Origin: Comamonadaceae bacterium
Lineage (GTDB): Bacteria; Pseudomonadota; Gammaproteobacteria; Burkholderiales; Burkholderiaceae_C
Direction: 5' to 3'
Assembly (NCBI GenBank): GCA_027490555.1
Contig: JAIXXW010000108.1
Span: 1 to 5,036, forward strand
Length of the DNA: 5,036 nucleotides
Below are positions 1 to 2,987 of this stretch, one piece after another. How positions within the stretch are numbered: the stretch's first letter is position 1; every line of letters starts with the position of its first letter. The notes beneath the pieces are model-generated. The model ran no database searches. It was not told where the DNA came from and saw nothing but the letters and a program-made list of their open reading frames with translations. A program made the translations under genes and the position numbers.

Positions 1-481
1 AACCTTGGCGCGCGCTTTTGTGCAGTGCGGTTGGCGTGCCGTGCGTTTCAATTTCAGGGGTGTGGGTGCCAGTGCGGGCACCTACGACGAAGGTCGGGGT
101 GAGGCTCAAGACATGCTTCGGGCCATTGAACAGTTGGCCCCAGAGGGACCGGTGGCTTTGGCGGGGTTTTCTTTTGGGGCTTTTGTCACCAGCCATGTGG
201 TCCAGGCCCTGGGCGAGGCCCGCTTGCCGAAGGCCTTGGTTTTGGTGGGCACGGCTGCGGCGCGTTTTGAGGTGGCGCCATTGCCCCAAGCCCTGCATGA
301 GCGCTGCCTGGTGGTGCATGGCGAGCAAGACGACACGGTGCCTTTGGTCAGTGTGATGGATTGGGCCAGACCGCAATCCCTGCCAATTACCGTGATTCCG
401 GGCGTTGAGCATTTCTTTCACGGACAATTGCCTTTGCTCAAATCCTTGGTGATCCGTCACCTGAAGGCCTCAGTGGTCTGA
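1..481 (+). CDS. Alpha/beta hydrolase, 3' part (start lies before the window)
   Basis: About 159 C-terminal residues of a small alpha/beta-hydrolase-fold protein; the first whole codon is at base 2 and the stop is TGA 479-481. Residues are numbered here from the TTG at base 5. The segment RAVRFNFRGVGASAG (11-25) is the typical strand followed by the RG-V/I-G-S oxyanion-side loop. The nucleophile elbow is GFSFG with Ser56, the acid is Asp109 in HGEQDDTVP, and the catalytic His is probably His136 in GVEHFFHG, so the triad looks complete. In proteobacterial relatives an HPHP-type motif and first strand precede this segment; these would lie upstream, so the TTG at base 5 is not believed to be the true start. 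Family knowledge points to a cytoplasmic esterase or thioesterase-like hydrolase of unknown substrate. It precedes the carboxypeptidase gene by 96 bases on the same strand; co-transcription is possible but not shown. Confidence 0.88.
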   Translation, partial: TLARAFVQCGWRAVRFNFRGVGASAGTYDEGRGEAQDMLRAIEQLAPEGPVALAGFSFGAFVTSHVVQALGEARLPKALVLVGTAAARFEVAPLPQALHERCLVVHGEQDDTVPLVSVMDWARPQSLPITVIPGVEHFFHGQLPLLKSLVIRHLKASVV

Positions 482-577
482 CTTGCCGGGTCCCCGCGCT
501 TTTTCTTCGCTTGCTCGGCAAAGGCGGCGCGTCATCCGGTCCGCCGTGGCCAACAGACCCATCAAGACTTACCTGCG
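482..577 (+). other. Intergenic spacer with no clear promoter or terminator
   Basis: The 96 bases between the hydrolase stop and the carboxypeptidase start hold a 6-base inverted repeat TTGCCG (483-488) / CGGCAA (516-521) around a 27-base loop, and a T-rich run at 500-507 with no adequate stem before it. No good -35/-10 pair was found. Just before the ATG at 578 there is no purine-rich Shine-Dalgarno beyond a weak AAGA at 564-567. I cannot assign a function to this stretch. Confidence 0.4.
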
Positions 578-1735
578 ATGAACACCTTCCTCAAAATCTT
601 GACCAGCTGTTTTTGTCTTGTTTTTTCTTGGGCAGCTCAGGCCCAAATGCCCCAGCCACCTGAGTTGGCTGTGCGGGCGTATCTGTTGATGGATGTCACC
701 GCCTATCAGGTGCTGGCCGCCAAAGAACCCGACTTGGCGGTGGAGCCGGCGTCTTTGACCAAACTGATGACCGCTTATTTGGTCTTCGATGCGCTCAAAT
801 CCCGTAAGCTGAACCTTCAGCAAACCTTGCCGGTCTCTGATCGGGCCTGGAAGATGCCCGGTTCACGCATGTTCATCGATCCCAAGATGCAGGTGCCTGT
901 TGAGGATTTGATCAAAGGCATGATCGTGCAGTCCGGCAATGACGCCACCGTGGCTTTGGCCGAAGGGGTGGCGGGTAGTGTGGAGCGCTTTGTCCAACTC
1001 ATGAACGATCAGGCCCGTATTTTGGGCTTGAACCACACCGCCTACAAAAATCCGGAGGGCCTGACGGCCCCGGGTCACACCACGACCGCCAGGGACTTGG
1101 CTGTGCTGGCCACCCGATTGATGCGCGACTTTCCAGACTATGTGCCTTACTACGCCATCAAGAAGTACCGTTATTCGGGCACCCCTGCTGCCAACGATAC
1201 GAATCGGAATTTGTTGTTGTTCAGGGACGCCACGGTGGATGGACTCAAGACGGGCCATACCCAGGCGGCGGGTTATTGCTTGGTGGCTTCGGCCAAGCGC
1301 GAGTTCGCCAATGTGGGGACGCGCCGCTTGATCAGCGTGGTTCTGGGCGCCGAAAGTGAGAACGCCCGTGCCAACGAGAGTCAAAAGTTGCTCAATTGGG
1401 GTTATGCCGCCTTTGATGCGGTGAAATTGTTCGATGCCAACCAGGCCGTGGTGACGCCCCCGGTCTGGAAAGGCAAGCAGGCGGTGGTCAAGCTGGGCTC
1501 AGACCGACCCTTGGTGGTGGCCGTGCCTTCAGGCACGGCGGCCCAATTGAAAACCCAGGTGGTTCGGCCCGACCCCTTGATCGCGCCCTTTATCAAAGGT
1601 CAGCCTGTCGGCAGTCTCAAGGTCTTGCAGGCTGACAGGCCTTTGTTGGAGGTGCCATTGACGGTGCTTGAGTCGGTCGAGCAGGCGGGCATTTTTGGGC
1701 GCGCATGGGGCTCATTGCGCTTGTGGATCAAGTAG
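578..1735 (+). CDS. dacC: D-alanyl-D-alanine carboxypeptidase, PBP5/6 type (peptidase S11)
   Basis: A complete 385-residue protein; E. coli PBP5 and PBP6 have about 400. It removes the terminal D-Ala from peptidoglycan pentapeptides in the periplasm, limiting cross-linking. Residues 1-22 form a signal peptide (Lys6, hydrophobic core, likely cleavage after AQA at 20-22). Active-site motifs are all present: SLTK with nucleophile Ser59 and Lys62, SGN at 119-121, and KTG at 224-226 followed by His227. Arg210 in TNRN matches the active-site arginine of PBP5. A beta-rich C-terminal domain (about 285-365) follows, then an amphipathic helix with alternating aromatic and basic residues (GIFGRAWGSLRLWIK), typical of the inner-face membrane anchor. 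The loop before TNRN is about three residues longer than in E. coli PBP5. ATG 578 is chosen because the signal peptide begins there, although no good ribosome binding site precedes it. The symbol could equally be dacA; paralogues cannot be separated here. The downstream str operon has its own promoter. Confidence 0.95.
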   Translation: MNTFLKILTSCFCLVFSWAAQAQMPQPPELAVRAYLLMDVTAYQVLAAKEPDLAVEPASLTKLMTAYLVFDALKSRKLNLQQTLPVSDRAWKMPGSRMFIDPKMQVPVEDLIKGMIVQSGNDATVALAEGVAGSVERFVQLMNDQARILGLNHTAYKNPEGLTAPGHTTTARDLAVLATRLMRDFPDYVPYYAIKKYRYSGTPAANDTNRNLLLFRDATVDGLKTGHTQAAGYCLVASAKREFANVGTRRLISVVLGAESENARANESQKLLNWGYAAFDAVKLFDANQAVVTPPVWKGKQAVVKLGSDRPLVVAVPSGTAAQLKTQVVRPDPLIAPFIKGQPVGSLKVLQADRPLLEVPLTVLESVEQAGIFGRAWGSLRLWIK

Positions 1736-1762
1736 GTCTTGAGCCTGCAAGAGGCGTCAAAT

Positions 1763-1771
1763 TGTGGATAA
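1763..1771 (-). promoter_or_regulatory. Perfect DnaA-box 9-mer beside the str promoter
   Basis: TGTGGATAA on the + strand is TTATCCACA on the - strand, the strongest consensus DnaA box known from E. coli oriC. It ends one base before the -35 hexamer of the predicted rpsL promoter. A one-mismatch copy (TGTGGATCA, 1722-1730) lies 41 bases upstream in the same orientation, within the last codons of the carboxypeptidase gene. The match is seen directly; binding by DnaA is inference, and one 9-mer can occur by chance in 5 kb. Confidence 0.35.
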
Positions 1772-1772
1772 C

Positions 1773-1801
1773 TTGCCCAGAGTTTGCTGTGCGGTTATAC
1801 T
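1773..1801 (+). promoter_or_regulatory. Sigma70-type promoter of the str operon
   Basis: The -35 element TTGCCC (1773-1778; four of six consensus bases) and the -10 element TATACT (1796-1801; five of six) are separated by exactly 17 bases. The next six bases are GGCGGG (1802-1807). Such a GC-rich discriminator is characteristic of ribosomal-component promoters that ppGpp and DksA inhibit during starvation, so stringent control is a reasonable inference. Transcription would begin around 1807-1809, giving a leader of about 65 bases before rpsL. The position between the carboxypeptidase stop and rpsL suits an independent str promoter. Confidence 0.72.
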
Positions 1802-1807
1802 GGCGGG

Positions 1808-1840
1808 CTTTTCCGCTTTTGGGGCGGAGAAGTTTCTTTT
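1808..1840 (+). terminator. Leader hairpin with U-rich tract: terminator or attenuator candidate
   Basis: CTTTTCCGC (1808-1816) pairs with GCGGAGAAG (1824-1832) over nine base pairs, one of them U-G, around the loop TTTTGGG. It is followed directly by TTTCTTTT (1833-1840). The shape is that of an intrinsic terminator. It lies after the predicted str transcription start, so it could end read-through from the upstream gene, attenuate str transcription, or simply protect the 5' end of the mRNA. The lower stem is AU-rich, so strength is uncertain. Confidence 0.42.
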
Positions 1841-1850
1841 GTCAAATTCC

Positions 1851-1866
1851 AACGTTTAGGGACGTT
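1851..1866 (+). promoter_or_regulatory. Hairpin displaying the weak rpsL Shine-Dalgarno in its loop
   Basis: AACGT (1851-1855) and ACGTT (1862-1866) form a 5-base-pair stem whose 6-base loop TTAGGG holds the only purine-rich candidate for the rpsL ribosome binding site. AGG at 1858-1860 is 13 bases from the ATG, longer than usual. Folding would bring the loop closer in space to the start codon. The repeat is seen; its role is inferred. Confidence 0.35.
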
Positions 1867-1873
1867 ACAAACA

Positions 1874-2251
1874 ATGCCAACCATCAATCAATTGGTGCGT
1901 CAGGGGCGCGAGGTCGAAACGATCAAGTCCAAAAGCCCTGCGATGCAAAACTCTCCACAACGCCGTGGCGTGTGCACCCGTGTGTACACCACGACGCCCA
2001 AAAAACCCAACTCTGCGCTGCGTAAAGTGGCCAAAGTGCGTTTGACCAACGGTTTTGAGGTCATCTCTTACATCGGCGGTGAAGGTCACAACCTGCAAGA
2101 ACACTCGGTGGTTCTGGTGCGCGGTGGTCGTGTCAAGGACTTGCCAGGTGTGCGTTACCACATCGTGCGCGGTTCTTTGGACCTGCAAGGCGTGAAAGAC
2201 CGCAAGCAGTCTCGCTCCAAGTACGGCGCGAAGAAACCCAAGGCCAAGTAA
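1874..2251 (+). CDS. rpsL: 30S ribosomal protein S12
   Basis: A complete 125-residue S12 (124 in E. coli), an rRNA-binding protein at the decoding centre that monitors codon-anticodon pairing and is the classic target of streptomycin-resistance mutations. The start [12 protein letters not shown] and the nearly invariant blocks [20 protein letters not shown] (31-50), [20 protein letters not shown] (56-75) and [18 protein letters not shown] (83-100) make the assignment certain. Lys43 and Lys88, the main resistance positions, are both lysine, so S12 itself predicts streptomycin sensitivity. Asp89 is the residue that RimO methylthiolates in E. coli. The lysine-rich tail [10 protein letters not shown] is typical. 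ATG 1874 is the family start; the frame stays open upstream to 1784 but those residues resemble no S12. It is the first gene of the str operon, 138 bases after the carboxypeptidase stop and 166 bases before rpsG. Confidence 0.99.
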
Positions 2252-2285
2252 GCCCGTTTGGGTTGAAATTTTTCGGTGCTGTTTC

Positions 2286-2344
2286 CCGCGTGGCGCGGTG
2301 ATTCAGCGAAGTGACCCGAAGCCCGGAATCGTCCAGGTGGGTCG
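2286..2344 (+). promoter_or_regulatory. Structured rpsL-rpsG spacer, candidate S7 translational operator
   Basis: Two adjacent hairpins lie in the 166-base spacer. The first pairs CCGCG (2286-2290) with CGCGG (2294-2298) around TGG. The second is an interrupted stem: TGACCC (2312-2317) with GGGTCG (2339-2344), a GAA bulge (2318-2320), GCC (2321-2323) with GGT (2336-2338), a C-A mismatch, then GGA (2325-2327) with TCC (2332-2334) around ATCG. In E. coli, S7 represses its own operon by binding the rpsL-rpsG intercistronic RNA. By position this is the likely counterpart, but I did not align it to the E. coli site or to the S7 site on 16S rRNA. Confidence 0.4.
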
Positions 2345-2417
2345 AGTAAGTGAGCGGTTTTGAATGACCCTCGCGGTGTCTGAAAAGATGCCAACTGAAG
2401 CAAATATGAGGTGAAAT

Positions 2418-2888
2418 ATGCCACGTCGTCGCGAAGTCCCTAAACGTGAAATCCTGCCGGATCCCAAGTTCGGCAACGTCGAGTTGTCCAAGTTCATGAA
2501 CGTGATCATGGAAGGCGGCAAGAAAGCTGTCGCCGAACGCATCATTTACGGTGCCCTGGACACGATGGAAAAGAAAACCGGCAAAGACCCGGTCGAGCTG
2601 TTCTCCATCGCCATCAACAACGTCAAGCCCATGGTGGAAGTCAAATCCCGCCGCGTGGGGGGTGCGAACTACCAGGTGCCCGTTGAAGTGCGCCCCGTTC
2701 GCCGCTTGGCCCTGTCGATGCGCTGGATCAAGGAAGCCGCTCGCAAGCGCGGAGAAAAATCGATGGCCCTGCGTTTGGCCAACGAGTTGCTCGAAGCCAA
2801 CGAAGGCCGAGGCGGCGCCATGAAAAAGCGTGACGAAGTTCACCGCATGGCCGAAGCCAACAAGGCGTTCTCGCACTTCCGCTTCTGA
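2418..2888 (+). CDS. rpsG: 30S ribosomal protein S7
   Basis: A complete 156-residue S7, the usual length in most bacteria. S7 is a primary assembly protein that binds the 3' major domain of 16S rRNA, nucleates the 30S head, and lies near the E-site tRNA. The basic N-terminus MPRRREVPKREILPDPKFG, then KFMNVIMEGGKKAVAERIIY (25-44), RVGGANYQVPVEVRPVRR (79-96), and the C-terminal KKRDEVHRMAEANKAFSHFR (136-155) are diagnostic. ATG 2418 follows a good Shine-Dalgarno, GAGGTGA at 2408-2414. A 16-codon ORF in the same frame (2364-2414) ends inside that site. In E. coli, S7 also acts as the translational repressor of the str operon. The stop codon lies in a predicted RNA stem shared with the downstream spacer. 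fusA starts 99 bases later. Confidence 0.99.
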   Translation: MPRRREVPKREILPDPKFGNVELSKFMNVIMEGGKKAVAERIIYGALDTMEKKTGKDPVELFSIAINNVKPMVEVKSRRVGGANYQVPVEVRPVRRLALSMRWIKEAARKRGEKSMALRLANELLEANEGRGGAMKKRDEVHRMAEANKAFSHFRF

Positions 2889-2929
2889 TTCTCCAGGGCC
2901 TCCGACAGAGGTCCTGCATCGTCAGAAGC
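2881..2929 (+). promoter_or_regulatory. Nested RNA stem enclosing the rpsG stop codon
   Basis: GCTTCTGA (2881-2888), which includes the last codons and the TGA of rpsG, is perfectly complementary to TCAGAAGC (2922-2929); T2889-G2921 adds a wobble pair. Inside it, CAGGGCCTC (2894-2902) pairs with GAGGTCCTG (2908-2916) over nine base pairs, one G-U, around CGACA. No U tract follows, so this is not an intrinsic terminator. A role in mRNA stability, processing or coupling of rpsG and fusA expression is inference only. Confidence 0.45.
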
Positions 2930-2931
2930 CG

Positions 2932-2963
2932 GCCCGCTGGCCCCATAAGGGGTGGCGGGCTTT
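2932..2963 (+). terminator. GC-rich hairpin before fusA, possible attenuator
   Basis: GCCCGCTG (2932-2939) pairs with TGGCGGGC (2953-2960), including two U-G wobbles. After a bulged G2940, CCCC (2941-2944) pairs with GGGG (2949-2952) around ATAA. This gives a strong stem of about 12 base pairs followed by only three Ts (2961-2963). The arm GGCGGGCTTT resembles a Rho-independent terminator, but the short T tract and its position inside the operon argue for partial attenuation or an mRNA stability element. Twenty-four bases separate it from the fusA ATG. Confidence 0.42.
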
Positions 2964-2987
2964 GGTACATCATCATTGGAGAAATTT

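Noticed and set aside
484..521. A possible terminator after the hydrolase gene.
   Set aside because: The 6-base repeat has a 27-base loop and the T-rich run lies inside the loop, not after a stem.
599..610. A lipobox-like LTSC at residues 8-11 of the carboxypeptidase.
   Set aside because: The Cys comes too early, before a proper hydrophobic core, and AQA at 20-22 is a normal signal peptidase I site. The family is not lipidated.
863..1384. A 173-codon - strand frame inside the carboxypeptidase gene.
   Set aside because: It lies opposite the catalytic motifs of a complete gene, and its product shows no family signature.
1737..1752. A TCTTG/CAAGA hairpin just after the carboxypeptidase stop.
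   Set aside because: The stem is only five pairs, AU-rich, and has no T tract, so it is too weak to call a terminator.
1756..1848. A direct repeat GTCAAATT at 1756-1763 and 1841-1848.
   Set aside because: Eight bases with an 85-base spacing fit no clear regulatory arrangement and are compatible with chance.
1784..1873. An upstream in-frame extension of rpsL that would add 30 residues.
   Set aside because: S12 proteins begin at MPTINQ or MATVNQ. The extension runs over the predicted -10 element and leader hairpin.
2251..2272. A small CCC-GTTT-GGG hairpin with a nearby TTTTT after rpsL.
   Set aside because: It has three GC pairs plus weak ends and a gap before the T run. It overlaps the rpsL stop codon and lies within an operon.
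2133..2876. A 247-codon - strand frame across the rpsL end, the spacer and rpsG.
   Set aside because: It is antisense to two certain ribosomal protein genes, has no recognisable domain and has no ribosome binding site.
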